64,000 nt of DNA, taken from NCBI GenBank assembly GCA_910588175.1, contig CAJUQQ010000005.1:11116-75115 (forward strand), in the 5' to 3' direction. This DNA comes from an uncultured Oscillibacter sp. (lineage in GTDB: Bacteria > Bacillota > Clostridia > Oscillospirales > Oscillospiraceae). Positions 32,508-42,900 of this stretch are shown piece after piece. Every line of letters begins with the position of its first letter. Within the stretch, counting starts at the first letter, position 1. The notes beneath the pieces are model-generated. The model worked only from the letters and a program-made list of their open reading frames with translations. It ran no database searches and had not been told where the DNA came from. Made by a program: the position numbers and the translations under genes.

Positions 32508-35500
32508 GGCGTACATTTCCTTCAGCTTCAGCAGGTGCTGATAGCGGTCCATAGCCGCCTTCTCGTTGCGCTGGAACAGCTCGCTGGCCCGGTCGGGGAA
32601 CTCGCGGGTCAGGCGGCTGTAACGGGCCTCGTTCATCAGGAACTCCTGATACCCGCCGGCGGGCTCCTTGGAATCCAGGGTGAACTTGGCGCCCTCAGCG
32701 GCGGGATTGAAGCGGAACAGGTTCCAGTAGCCGCACTCCACGGCCTTCTTCATTTCCGCCTGGCAGTTCATCATGCCGCCCTTGATGCTGTGCATCTCGC
32801 AGGGAGAGTAGGCGATGATCAGGGACGGGCCGGGATAGGCCTCGGCCTCCTGAATGGCCTTGAGGGTCTGGGCGGGATTGGCGCCCATGGCCACCTGGGC
32901 CACGTAGATATAGCCGTAGCTCATGGCGATCTCCGCCAGGGATTTTTTCTTGATCTCCTTACCAGCGGCGGCGAACTGGGCCACCTGGCCGATGTTGGAG
33001 GCCTTGGAAGCCTGGCCGCCGGTGTTGGAATAGACCTCGGTATCGAAGACGAAGATGTTCACATCGTTGCCGGAGGCCAGGACGTGGTCCACGCCGCCGA
33101 AGCCGATGTCGTAAGCCCAGCCGTCGCCGCCGAAGATCCACAGAGACTTCTTGGACAGGTATTCCTTGTCCTTCAGAATCTCCAGACACAGCTTGCAGGC
33201 GTCGCAGTCGCAGTACTTCGCGCCGCTGTCCTTCAGCTCCTTGGCGTGGGCCTGGAACTTGGGCAGCTGGTCGCCGAAGACCTTGGCGGCCTCGGGGCTT
33301 CCCGTAAAGGCCACGATGTCATCCACGGTCATGACGCTCTCTTCCAGGAGCTTCACATACTCGCAGGTGGCCTCCGCGTTGGCCTTGCCGTCTTCCATGG
33401 TATCCAGCCACTTCTGGGCGGCGTCCTTCAAGCCCTGGTAGGTGTGGGGCACCGCGATGAGCTGCTTGGTCAGGTCCGCCAGACGGTCGCGAATGGCCTT
33501 CTGGCCCAGATACATGCCCAGGCCGTGCTCGGCGTTGTCCTCAAACAGGGAGTTGGACCAGGCGGGGCCGTGGCCGGCCGCGTTGGTGCAGTAGGGAGAG
33601 GTGGCCGCGGGTCCGCCCCAGATGGAGGAGCAGCCGGTGGCGTTGGAGATATACATCCGGTCACCGAAGAGCTGGGTGACGAGACGGGCATAGCTGGTCT
33701 CGGCGCAGCCGGCGCAGGAGCCGGAGAACTCGAGGAGGGGCTTGTGGAACTGGCTGCCGGGCACCGTGTTGTCCTGGAGATCCTTCTTCTCGGCGACCTC
33801 GGCCACGCAGTAGTTGAAGACCTCCTGCTGCTTGGCCTCCTGCTCCTGGGCCACCATCTTCAGGGCCTTCTCGCCCTTGCGGCCCGGGCAGACGCCCACG
33901 CACACGCCGCAGCCCATGCAGTCCAGGGGAGACACGGCGATGGTAAACTTGTAGCCCTTGCCCTTGCCGGTTTTGTCGATGACCTTGGCGGCGGCGGGGA
34001 GCTTGGCGGCTTCCTCCTCCGTCATGGCGAAGGGACGGATGGTGGCATGGGGGCAGACATAGGCGCACTGGTTGCACTGGATGCAGTTCTCGGGCATCCA
34101 GGTGGGAACGGAGACGGCCACGCCGCGCTTTTCATAGGCGGCGGCGCCCAGCTCGAACTGGCCGTCGGCGTGCTTGACGAAGGCGGAGACGGGGAGGCTG
34201 TCGCCGTCCATCTTGCCCACGGGGTTCAGGATGGTCTTCACCTGCTCCACCAGCTCCGGCTTGCCGGTCAGGGTGGTGGCGTCGGGGGTATCCTGGGCGT
34301 CGGCCCAGTCGGCGGGAACCTCGAACTTCTTATAAGCCGTGGCTCCGGCGTCGATGGCCTTGTGGTTCATATCCACCACGTCCTGGCCCTTTTTCAGGTA
34401 GGAGTGGGTGGCGGCGTCCTTCATATACTGGATGGCCTCGGCCTCGGGCATGACTTTCGCCAGGGAGAAGAAGGCGGACTGAAGGATGGTGTTGGTCCGC
34501 TTGCCCATGCCGATTTCTTTCGCCAGGTCGATGGCGTTGATGGTGTAGACCTGGATGTTATTTTGGGCGATATACCGTTTCGCCACGGCGGGCATGTGCT
34601 TGTTGACTTCCTCGTCGCTCCACTGGCAGTTGATCAGGAAGGTGCCGCCGGGCTTCACGTCCCGGACCATGGGGAAGGCCTTGATGATATAGGAAGGCAC
34701 GTGGCAGGCCACGAAGTCGGCCTTGTTGATATAATAAGGAGCACGGATGGGCTGATCGCCGAAGCGCAGGTGGCTGACGGTGACGCCGCCGGTCTTCTTG
34801 GAGTCGTACTGGAAGTAGGCCTGGACGTATTTGTCCGTGTGGTCGCCGATGATCTTGATGGAGTTCTTGTTGGCGCCCACGGTGCCGTCGCCGCCGAGAC
34901 CCCAGAACTTGCACTCGATGGTGCCCTCCGCCGCGGTGTTGGGGGCGGGCTTCTCCTCCAGGCTGAGGTGGGTCACGTCGTCCACGATGCCGATGGTGAA
35001 CTGCCGCTTGGGCTCGGCCTTGGTCAGCTCCTCATAGACGGCGAAGACGCTGCGGGGCGGGGTATCCTTGCTGCCCAGGCCGTAGCGGCCGCCGATGACG
35101 GTGACGTCCGTCCGGCCCGCGTTGGCAAGAGAGGCCACCACGTCCACGTACAGGGGCTCGCCCAGGGAGCCGGGCTCCTTGGTGCGGTCCAGCACGGCGA
35201 TCTTCTTGCAGGTGGCGGGGATGGCGGAAATCAGCTTGTCGGCGCGCCAGGGGCGGTACAGACGGACCTTGATAAGGCCCACCTTTTCGCCGTGGGCGTT
35301 CATATAGTCGATGACTTCCTCGGCCACGTCGCAGATGGAGCCCATGGCGATGATGACCCGATCCGCGTCGGGAGCGCCGTAGTAGTTGAAGAGCTGGTAG
35401 TCAGTGCCCAGCTTCTCGTTGACCTTGCCCATATACTTCTCCACCACGTCGGGCAGGGCGTCGTAATAGGGGTTGCAGGCCTCGCGGTGCTGGAAGAAGA

Positions 35501-36170
35501 TGTCGCCGTTTTCATGAGAGCCCCGCATGTTGGGCCGCTCGGGGTTCAGCGCGTGCTTGCGGAAGGCGTCCACGGCCTCCATGTCGCACATTTCCTTCAG
35601 GTCGTCGTAATCCCACACGGCCACCTTCTGAATCTCGTGGGAGGTGCGGAAGCCGTCGAAGAAGTTCACGAAGGGAACCCGGCCCTCGATGGCGGCCAGA
35701 TGGGCCACGGGGCCCAGGTCCATGACCTCCTGGACGTTGCCCTCGCAGAGCATGGCGAAGCCCGTCTGGCGGCAGGCCATCACGTCGGAGTGGTCGCCGA
35801 AGATGTTCAGCGCGTGGCTGGACACGGTACGGGCGGACACGTGGAACACGCAGGGCAGCAGCTCGCCGGCGATCTTGTACATGTTGGGGATCATCAGCAG
35901 CAGGCCCTGAGAGGCGGTGTAGGTGGTGGTCATCGCGCCGGTGGCCAGGGAGCCGTGGACGGTGCCGGAAGCGCCGGCCTCGGACTGCATCTCGCAGACC
36001 TTCACGGTGGTGCCGAAGATGTTTTTCTGACCGGCGGCTGCCCACTGGTCGACCAAGTCTGCCATGGGCGAAGACGGGGTGATGGGATAGATGCCCGCCA
36101 CCTCGGTAAACGCGTAGCTGACATATGCCGCCGCGTTGTTGCCGTCCATGGACTTGAACTTTCTTGCCAT
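32505..36170 (-). CDS. nifJ: Pyruvate:ferredoxin (flavodoxin) oxidoreductase
   Basis: A 1221-aa single-chain PFOR that oxidises pyruvate with CoA to acetyl-CoA and CO2 and passes electrons to ferredoxin, central to clostridial fermentation. The start MARKFKSMDGNNAAAY at 36170 was chosen because AGGAGG precedes it; the frame extends 28 codons upstream without a ribosome site. Two 4Fe-4S motifs are visible (CIQCNQCAYVCPH and CMGCGVCVGVCPG), with cluster cysteines in SGSCAGCAETSYARL and a ThDP motif in FGGDGWAYDIG. It ends in a repeat module that begins at its stop codon. Confidence 0.97.
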   Translation of the reverse strand: MARKFKSMDGNNAAAYVSYAFTEVAGIYPITPSSPMADLVDQWAAAGQKNIFGTTVKVCEMQSEAGASGTVHGSLATGAMTTTYTASQGLLLMIPNMYKIAGELLPCVFHVSARTVSSHALNIFGDHSDVMACRQTGFAMLCEGNVQEVMDLGPVAHLAAIEGRVPFVNFFDGFRTSHEIQKVAVWDYDDLKEMCDMEAVDAFRKHALNPERPNMRGSHENGDIFFQHREACNPYYDALPDVVEKYMGKVNEKLGTDYQLFNYYGAPDADRVIIAMGSICDVAEEVIDYMNAHGEKVGLIKVRLYRPWRADKLISAIPATCKKIAVLDRTKEPGSLGEPLYVDVVASLANAGRTDVTVIGGRYGLGSKDTPPRSVFAVYEELTKAEPKRQFTIGIVDDVTHLSLEEKPAPNTAAEGTIECKFWGLGGDGTVGANKNSIKIIGDHTDKYVQAYFQYDSKKTGGVTVSHLRFGDQPIRAPYYINKADFVACHVPSYIIKAFPMVRDVKPGGTFLINCQWSDEEVNKHMPAVAKRYIAQNNIQVYTINAIDLAKEIGMGKRTNTILQSAFFSLAKVMPEAEAIQYMKDAATHSYLKKGQDVVDMNHKAIDAGATAYKKFEVPADWADAQDTPDATTLTGKPELVEQVKTILNPVGKMDGDSLPVSAFVKHADGQFELGAAAYEKRGVAVSVPTWMPENCIQCNQCAYVCPHATIRPFAMTEEEAAKLPAAAKVIDKTGKGKGYKFTIAVSPLDCMGCGVCVGVCPGRKGEKALKMVAQEQEAKQQEVFNYCVAEVAEKKDLQDNTVPGSQFHKPLLEFSGSCAGCAETSYARLVTQLFGDRMYISNATGCSSIWGGPAATSPYCTNAAGHGPAWSNSLFEDNAEHGLGMYLGQKAIRDRLADLTKQLIAVPHTYQGLKDAAQKWLDTMEDGKANAEATCEYVKLLEESVMTVDDIVAFTGSPEAAKVFGDQLPKFQAHAKELKDSGAKYCDCDACKLCLEILKDKEYLSKKSLWIFGGDGWAYDIGFGGVDHVLASGNDVNIFVFDTEVYSNTGGQASKASNIGQVAQFAAAGKEIKKKSLAEIAMSYGYIYVAQVAMGANPAQTLKAIQEAEAYPGPSLIIAYSPCEMHSIKGGMMNCQAEMKKAVECGYWNLFRFNPAAEGAKFTLDSKEPAGGYQEFLMNEARYSRLTREFPDRASELFQRNEKAAMDRYQHLLKLKEMYA

Positions 36171-36262
36171 AAACTTACCTCCTGTAAATTTGCCGCCCGG
36201 GGACGGCAATCTCTCCAAGACAGAGGACCGGCGCTCTCTCCCGCCGGACCCCATGCGGTTCT

Positions 36263-36291
36263 ATTATAGCACGGCTCTTTCCCGGTGTAAA
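36263..36291 (-). promoter_or_regulatory. Promoter of nifJ
   Basis: Minus strand TTTACA (36286-36291), 17 nt, TATAAT (36263-36268). Confidence 0.85.
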
Positions 36292-36354
36292 CCGCCGCTT
36301 TGTTATTTTTTGCACAAATTTTCCCAGGGATTCTTGGAGGGCAATCGATTCCGC

Positions 36355-36726
36355 TTACCAGACGAATACCGCGTGGAGAAAGAAATTCACCAGCAGGGTC
36401 AGTACAATCCCCGCCGCCGTCCCCGCGCCAATCAGCCACCACTTCAAAATCCGCTTTGCCTTGTTCACGTCCTGGTAAATGGAGTCCAGCTTTTCGCTGT
36501 TCCAATTCTTTTCCCGGACCTCCTGCACATCCACATCCCGAACCAGCGCGTCCAGCGTCAAGCCGAAGTAATCACTCAGGAGCACTAATCGCTGGAAGTC
36601 GGGATAAGACTGGGCGGACTCCCATTTGGATACCGTCTGCCGGGATACATGCAGCTCTGCTCCCAGTTCCTCTTGGGACAAGCCCCTGCTTTTCCGCAGG
36701 TCAATCAGTTTTTCGTTGAAATTCAT
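36355..36726 (-). CDS. HTH (Xre-type) transcriptional regulator with one membrane segment
   Basis: A 123-aa protein. Residues 1-62 are a Cro/CI-type helix-turn-helix (LRKSRGLSQEELGAELHVSR, then QTVSKWESAQSYP). Residues 93-115 form a hydrophobic segment (WWLIGAGTAAGIVLTLLVNF) that would tether it to the membrane. This architecture is common in clostridia as a small autoregulator. It ends 64 nt upstream of the nifJ promoter, in the same direction, but its target is unknown. Confidence 0.85.
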   Translation of the reverse strand: MNFNEKLIDLRKSRGLSQEELGAELHVSRQTVSKWESAQSYPDFQRLVLLSDYFGLTLDALVRDVDVQEVREKNWNSEKLDSIYQDVNKAKRILKWWLIGAGTAAGIVLTLLVNFFLHAVFVW

Positions 36727-36892
36727 GTTGCAGTCCTCCTTATATTGACGGGCCGTTCAGGCCGGGACCAGCATCTCGCGTTTCAAAACGTTCCGCAACC
36801 AACTTCTGTTGGAATTTTGTCAACTTCACTTAACATCAACACAATTTCTCCCGTTCTCCCAGCGGAAAATTCCCGTCCTCCTCATTCTCCGC

Positions 36893-36921
36893 TTTCCATT
36901 TCCCCCAATCTGTGGTATCAT
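36893..36921 (+). promoter_or_regulatory. Promoter of comM
   Basis: TTTCCA (36893-36898), 17 nt, TATCAT (36916-36921). Confidence 0.6.
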
Positions 36922-36976
36922 GATCCCACAGAAACACAGCGGCGCTCCGCCGCTCCGCTTGCGGGAGGTAAGTCTT

Positions 36977-38494
36977 ATGGTGGTCACGGTGCGTTCCCTT
37001 GGCTTAAACGGCGTCTCCGGCTACGAGGTCAGCGCCGAGTGCTTTCTCTCCGGCGGGCTCCCCGCCTTCGACGTGGTGGGTCTGCCGGACGCCGCCGTGC
37101 GGGAGGCCCGGGAGCGGGTCCGGGCGGCGGTGAAGAACTGCGGGGCCAAGTTCCCCGTCAGCCGCATCACCGTAAACCTGGCCCCGGCGGGGCAGAAGAA
37201 GGCGGGTACCCTCTACGACCTGCCCATCTTCGTGGGGCTTCTGGCGGCGGCCGGGGACCTCCCCGCACCCCCGGCGGACGCGGCCTTTGTGGGGGAGCTG
37301 TCCCTGTCCGGGACCCTGCGGAGCGTGGCGGGGGTTCTCCCCATGGCCCTGGCGGCGGAGCGGGCGGGGGTGCGGCGGCTCTTCGTCCCGGCGGACAACG
37401 CCGCCGAGGCGACGCTGGCCGGGGGACTGACGGTTTACGGCGTGCCGGATGTGGCGTCCCTGACGGCCCATCTCCGGGGGGAGAAGCCCCTCTCCCCCGC
37501 CCCGGCCTGGACGCCGGAGGAGGACGAGGCGGGCCTTTTGGACCTCCGGGACGTGATGGGCCAGGAGAACGTGAAGCGGGCCCTGGAAATCGCCGCCGCC
37601 GGGGGGCACAACCTTTTGATGATCGGCTCTCCCGGGGCGGGCAAATCCATGCTGGCGAAGCGCCTGCCCTCCATCCTGCCGGACATGCGCCGGGAGGAGG
37701 CCCTGGAGGCCTCCGGCGTGTGGTCCGTGGCGGGGCTGACGGACCCGAAGCGCCCTCTGCTGGCCCGCCGCCCCTTCCGCAGCCCCCACCACACCGTTTC
37801 CGCCTCCGCCCTCACCGGCGGCGGCCCCGCCATGCGGCCCGGGGAAATCTCCCTGGCCCACAACGGGGTGCTGTTTTTAGATGAGCTGCCGGAGTTCCGC
37901 CGGGACGCCCTGGAAATCCTCCGCCAACCCCTGGAGGACGGGGAGGTCACCATCTCCCGGGCCGGGGGCACCCTGCGGCTCCCCGCCCGGTTTCAGCTGA
38001 TCTGCGCCATGAACCCCTGCCGCTGCGGCTGGCGGGGCCACCCGGACCGGCGGTGCACCTGCTCCCCCCGGGACCGGGAGCGGTATGTGGAGAAGATCTC
38101 CGGTCCCCTGCTGGACCGGATCGACCTCCATGTGACGGTGCCGTCGGTGGAGTACGAGGCCATGCGCCGCCGGGAGACGCCGGAGTCCTCGGCGGCGGTG
38201 AAGGCCCGGGTGGACGCGGCCCGGGCCATTCAGGCGGAACGCCTGGCGGGGTCCGGCGCGGCCTGCAACGCCCAGATCGCCCCGGCGCAGCTGGAAACGT
38301 TCTGCCGTCTGGACGCCGCCGGGGAGGCGCTGATGAAAAACGCCTTTCAGCGCATGGGCCTGACGGCCCGGTCCCACGACCGGATTCTCCGGGTGGCCCG
38401 GACCATCGCCGACCTGGACGGGGAGGCGGACATCGGGGCCGCCCACCTGGCGGAGGCGATTCAGTACCGGAACACGGATATTTTAAAGGGATAG
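36977..38494 (+). CDS. comM: ComM/YifB family magnesium-chelatase-like AAA+ ATPase
   Basis: A 505-aa hexameric-helicase-like protein implicated in branch migration during natural transformation. Residues 1-165 form the Lon-like N-domain (VSAECFLSGGLPAFDVVGLPD is the hallmark). Walker A GSPGAGKS is at 217-224, Walker B is in GVLFLDELPEF, and a cysteine cluster (CRCGWRGHPDRRCTC) follows. The start at ATG 36977 has GGGAGGT upstream; the longer open frame starts in non-coding DNA. It is monocistronic with a terminator. In clostridia its role may be general recombination. Confidence 0.95.
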   Translation: MVVTVRSLGLNGVSGYEVSAECFLSGGLPAFDVVGLPDAAVREARERVRAAVKNCGAKFPVSRITVNLAPAGQKKAGTLYDLPIFVGLLAAAGDLPAPPADAAFVGELSLSGTLRSVAGVLPMALAAERAGVRRLFVPADNAAEATLAGGLTVYGVPDVASLTAHLRGEKPLSPAPAWTPEEDEAGLLDLRDVMGQENVKRALEIAAAGGHNLLMIGSPGAGKSMLAKRLPSILPDMRREEALEASGVWSVAGLTDPKRPLLARRPFRSPHHTVSASALTGGGPAMRPGEISLAHNGVLFLDELPEFRRDALEILRQPLEDGEVTISRAGGTLRLPARFQLICAMNPCRCGWRGHPDRRCTCSPRDRERYVEKISGPLLDRIDLHVTVPSVEYEAMRRRETPESSAAVKARVDAARAIQAERLAGSGAACNAQIAPAQLETFCRLDAAGEALMKNAFQRMGLTARSHDRILRVARTIADLDGEADIGAAHLAEAIQYRNTDILKG

Positions 38495-38562
38495 GGGCCT
38501 CCGCCAGATGAGCGGCCCGGAGGGGCGGCGTGGAGGGGCGTTTTCCCCGGCGAAGCGGCCAT

Positions 38563-38595
38563 AAAAACAGGGGTCCGGAGGGGCCCCTTGTTTTT
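38563..38595 (+). terminator. Terminator of comM
   Basis: Stem AAAAACAGGGGTCC / GGGCCCCTTGTTTTT with one bulge, rich in terminal U. Confidence 0.75.
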
Positions 38596-38620
38596 CTCTG
38601 CGGGTATGCGCAAAAACCTG

Positions 38621-38650
38621 TTGACAAACCGGGGGCGGATATGCTATGCT
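38621..38650 (+). promoter_or_regulatory. Promoter of the tRNA-Ser pair
   Basis: TTGACA (38621-38626), 18 nt, TATGCT (38645-38650). Confidence 0.8.
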
Positions 38651-38684
38651 GTAAGGCGTGTTCAAGAGACGGCGCCTTCGAAAT

Positions 38685-38772
38685 GGAGAGATGTCCGAGT
38701 GGTTGAAGGAACCGGTCTTGAAAACCGGCGGCGCGCAAGTGCCCGTGGGTTCGAATCCCACTCTCTCCGCCA
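38685..38772 (+). tRNA. tRNA-Ser (anticodon TGA)
   Basis: The acceptor stem GGAGAGA / TCTCTCC has G as discriminator and an encoded CCA (38770-38772). The anticodon TGA is at 38719-38721. The T-loop is GTTCGAATC. A long variable arm is present, as expected for serine. Confidence 0.96.
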
Positions 38773-38797
38773 ACTTTTCAAAAGTGAATCCGGATCT

Positions 38798-38890
38798 GCG
38801 GAAGTACCCAAGTGGCCGAAGGGGCTCCCCTGCTAAGGGAGTAGGCTGGATAAAACCGGCGCGAGGGTTCAAATCCCTCCTTCCGCGCCA
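38798..38890 (+). tRNA. tRNA-Ser (anticodon GCT)
   Basis: The acceptor stem GCGGAAG / CTTCCGC has G as discriminator and an encoded CCA (38888-38890). The anticodon GCT is at 38832-38834. The T-loop is GTTCAAATC, with a long variable arm. It lies 25 nt after the first tRNA-Ser in the same transcript. Confidence 0.96.
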
Positions 38891-38969
38891 GCTCAGGAAT
38901 TCCCCTTGCCGCTCCGTTTCCCGCCCCTGTGGGGCGGAAAACTGCGCCGGACGGGGAATTCCTTCGCTT

Positions 38970-39011
38970 TCAGCCGTGAACCACGTTGTTGGGTTCACGG
39001 CTGATTTTTTT
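38970..39011 (+). terminator. Terminator of the tRNA pair
   Basis: A 13-bp stem TCAGCCGTGAACC / GGTTCACGGCTGA followed by seven T residues. A second palindrome (GGAATTCCCC / GGGGAATTCC) lies just upstream. Confidence 0.9.
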
Positions 39012-39106
39012 CGCCACGCCGCTTCGCTTGTGGCGGGGACGGGAATCATCGTCGCCTGTTGATGGACGACTGCCCGACAATGCCCGGTAAGTTCCTCTTT
39101 ATACGT

Positions 39107-39655
39107 TTATTCTAATTCTAACCTCATATAAACAACTTCCTGAAATCCTGTCCATCGAGAACGAAAGCCTTTGGGATTTCTGCCATATTCAACAAACCCA
39201 GCTTTTTTATACATGGCTAATGCCCTTTCATTACCGGCGGCCACGCTCAGCTCCAGCTGGATATATCCCGCAGCCTTCGCGCATTCCATGCACGCTGCCG
39301 TCAATGCCTGTCCAATCCCCAGCCCCCAAAATTCTTTCGCGACACTGATACCCAATTCGGCACGATGCCGCACCTTATATTTTTTCCCCACCGCTTCCAG
39401 CCCAGCGGTTCCCACAACCGCGTGATCGACTATGGCAACGATTTCGACCTCATCTTTACTTTCAGTTTTCTCTTTCAGGAATTGGCTTTCCTGCATCGCG
39501 TCGAAGCTGTTCTCATCCGGATAGGTAAGCAAATAATCCGTTTCTCCATGTGTCAAACGAACGTTATCCAATACAGCCTGTCCATCACTTTCCATTCCAT
39601 TTCTCAAACAGCATTCCACACCGTTTTTTAACAAGAGCACTTTCTTATATTTCAT
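39107..39655 (-). CDS. GNAT family N-acetyltransferase, low-GC gene
   Basis: A 182-aa acetyltransferase. The acetyl-CoA motif A is visible as ELGISVAKEFWGLGIGQALT, followed by LELSVAAGNERALAMYKKAG and FVEYGRNPKGF. The start at ATG 39655 has GAGGT upstream; the longer frame reads into the rpoB leader. Its base composition is clearly lower in GC than either neighbour, and it sits alone between the tRNA terminator and rpoB on the opposite strand, which suggests recent acquisition. Substrate is unknown. Confidence 0.9.
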   Translation of the reverse strand: MKYKKVLLLKNGVECCLRNGMESDGQAVLDNVRLTHGETDYLLTYPDENSFDAMQESQFLKEKTESKDEVEIVAIVDHAVVGTAGLEAVGKKYKVRHRAELGISVAKEFWGLGIGQALTAACMECAKAAGYIQLELSVAAGNERALAMYKKAGFVEYGRNPKGFRSRWTGFQEVVYMRLELE

Positions 39656-39691
39656 CGGCGATACCTCACAAATCTGGGATTTTTCGAGTCG

Positions 39692-39720
39692 ATTATAGCA
39701 CGGGGCTCCTGTTATAGCAA
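39692..39720 (-). promoter_or_regulatory. Promoter of the GNAT gene
   Basis: Minus strand TTGCTA (39715-39720), 17 nt, TATAAT (39692-39697). Confidence 0.8.
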
Positions 39721-39791
39721 TGTGCTTTTGCCGAAACCGCCGAAGTCCTATCCCAGCAGCGCGTTCCTTAAAAAACAACCGCCCTTTCCCC

Positions 39792-39820
39792 TTGACAAAG
39801 GGAAAAGAGCGTGGTAAAAT
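39792..39820 (+). promoter_or_regulatory. Promoter of rpoBC
   Basis: TTGACA (39792-39797), 17 nt, TAAAAT (39815-39820). It leaves a leader of about 160 nt before rpoB; no attenuator hairpin is obvious in it. With the GNAT promoter this accounts for the 39656-39984 gap. Confidence 0.85.
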
Positions 39821-39984
39821 AAAGCACTTATCGGCATCGGGCGAAATTCTTTCCGCTCCATGCCTTAACTGGAGTATAGCACATTTCCCAGAAGAATACA
39901 AGAGCAGGGCGAAGGGTTTTTAACAACCGTGCCCGGCGTGTCTCTATCCCCGCCGCCTGCGGCGGCAGAAAGGTGAATGTGAAG

Positions 39985-42900
39985 ATGGCCAAAGACAAGT
40001 ATTACGGAAAGACCCTTCGCAAGAACTTCGCCCGGTATGAGGAAGTCGTTTCCATGCCGAACCTCCTGGAGATTCAGAAAACCTCCTACCAGGAGTTCCT
40101 GGACACCGGCCTCCGGGAGGTCTTCGCCGACGTGGGCGCGATCTCCGACTATCAGGGCAACCTGGAGCTGACCTTCATCGACTACAAGATGGACGAAAAG
40201 CCCAAGTACGACGTGGAGGAGTGCAAGGCCCGGGACGCCAACTACGCCGCGCCCCTCAAGGTCAAGGTCCGCCTGCGGAACAAGGAGACGGAGGAGATCA
40301 AGGAACAGGAGATCTTCATGGGGGACTTCCCCCTGATGACCCACTCCGGCACCTTCATCGTCAACGGCGCGGAGCGGGTGGTGGTCTCCCAGATCGTCCG
40401 CTCCCCCGGCGTGTACTACGGCCACGAGGTGGACATCAAGACGGACCTGCCCATCCTCACCTCCCAGGTCATTCCCCAGCGGGGCGCCTGGCTGGAGTAT
40501 GAGACCGACGCCAACGAGCTCTTCTGGGTCCGCATCGACAAGAACCGGAAGATTCCCGTCACCTGCCTCCTCCGGGCCATCGGCCTGAAGACGGAGCAGG
40601 AGATTCTGGACCGCTTCGGCGACGATCCCCGCATTGCGGCCACCCTGGAAAAGGACCCCTGCAAGTCCTATGAGGACGCGATGCTGGAAATCTACCGCCG
40701 CCTCCGTCCCGGCGAGCCCCCCACGGTGGAGGCCAGCGAGACCCTGGTAAACGGGCTGTTCTTCGACCCCCGGCGGTACGACCTGTCGGTGGTGGGCCGG
40801 TACAAGTTCAACAAAAAGCTCTCTCTGTGGCAGCGGGTCACGGGGCGGAAGCTGGCCTATCCCGTGGCGCACCCCGCCACCGGCGAGATTCTCTTCGACG
40901 AGGGGACCCTGCTGACCAAGGAGGACGCCCGGACCCTGGACGACCTGGGCGTCAGCGACGTGACCATTGACGCGGACGGCGCGCCCCTCCGGGTCATTTC
41001 CAACGGCATGTGCGACATGAGCCGCTATGTGGACTTTGACCCCTTCGAGACCTGCAAGATCAAAGAGCGGGTCCGGTTCGACGTGCTCCAAGAGCTGCTG
41101 GGCCAGTACAGCGGCGAGGAGCTGATTGACCAGATCATCCTCCACAAGGACCAGCTGGTCCCCAAGCACATCATTGTGGACGACATTCTCACGTCCATCA
41201 ACTATATGAACGGTCTGGCCCGGGGCATCTCCGTCAAGGACGACATCGACCACCTGGGCAACCGCCGCCTCCGCTGCGTGGGCGAGCTGCTTCAAAACCA
41301 GTTCCGCATCGGCTTCAGCCGGATGGAGCGGGTCATCCGGGAGCGCATGACCATCCAGGACATGGACATCGTCACCCCCCAGAGCCTCATCAACATCCGG
41401 CCCGTCACCGCCGCCATCAAGGAGTTCTTCGGCTCCAGCCCCCTGAGCCAGTTCATGGACCAGACGAACCCCCTGGCGGAGCTGACCCATAAGCGCCGCC
41501 TCTCCGCCCTGGGCCCCGGCGGCCTCTCCCGGGAGCGGGCCAACATGGAGGTCCGGGACGTACACTACAGCCACTACGGCCGCATGTGCCCCATCGAGAC
41601 CCCCGAAGGTCCCAACATCGGCCTGATCTCCTACCTGGCCACCTACGCCCGGATCAACGAGTACGGCTTCATCGAGTCCCCCTACCGGGCCGTGGACAAG
41701 GAAACCGGCAAAGTCGCCGACTCCATCACCTATATGACCGCCGACGAGGAGGACAACTTCATCGTCGGCCAGGCCGCCGAACCCGTGGACGAGAACGGCT
41801 GCCTGGTCAACGCCCGTATCACCGGGCGGCACCGGGACGAGATCGTGGACGTGGACCGGGAGATGATCGACTATATTGACGTCAGCCCCCGGATGATGGT
41901 CTCCATCGCCACCGCCATGATTCCCTTCCTCCCCAACGACGACGCCAACCGGGCCCTGATGGGCGCCAACATGCAGCGTCAGGCGGTGCCCCTGCTCCGG
42001 CCCCACGCCCCCATTGTGGGCACCGGCATGGAGCACAAAATCTGCATCGACTCCGAGATCGTGGTCCTGGCGGAGGGCGACGGCGTGGTCACTGATCTGG
42101 ACGCCCGCCATGTCACCGTGCAGTACGACAGCACCGAGAGCAACCCCGCCCCCATCCGGGGAGAGAAGAAAACCTATAAGCTCATCAAGTTCCTCCGCTC
42201 CAACCACACCACCTGCATCAACCAGCGCCCCATCGTGGAGGTGGGCGAGCGGGTCCACGGCCGGGGCGTCGGGCCCGACGGCCTGATGCGGGACCCCACC
42301 GTCCTGGCCGACGGCCCCGCCACCGAGCAGGGCGAGATTGCCCTGGGCCAGAACATTCTGGTGGGCTTCATGACCTGGGAAGGCTATAACTACGAGGACG
42401 CCGTCCTTTTGAACGAGCGCCTGGTCCGGGAGGACCTGTACACCTCCATCCACATTGAGGAGTTCGAGATCGACGCCCGGGACACCAAGCTGGGCCCCGA
42501 GGAGATCACCCGGGACATCCCCAACGTGGGCGAGGACGCCATGAAGGACCTGGACGAAAACGGCATTATCCGCGTCGGCGCAGAGGTCAAGGCCGGGGAC
42601 ATCCTGGTGGGCAAGGTCACCCCCAAGGGCGAAACCGATCTGACCGCCGAGGAGCGGCTCCTCCGGGCCATCTTCGGTGAAAAGGCCCGGGAGGTCCGGG
42701 ACACCTCTTTGAAGGTCCCCCACGGCGAAAGCGGCATCGTGCTGGACACCAAGGTCTTCACCCGGGAGGGCGGCGACGAGCTGGGCCCCGGCGTGAACAT
42801 GGTGGTCCGGGTCTATATCGCCCAGCGCCGGAAGATTCAGGTGGGCGACAAGATGGCCGGACGCCACGGCAACAAGGGCGTGGTCTCCCGGGTTCTGCCC

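Noticed and set aside
32124..36269. Open reading frame of 1381 codons on the plus strand opposite nifJ
   Set aside because: It is an antisense shadow in high-GC DNA; its translation is low-complexity Gly/His/Val-rich with no motif, while the minus strand encodes a textbook PFOR.
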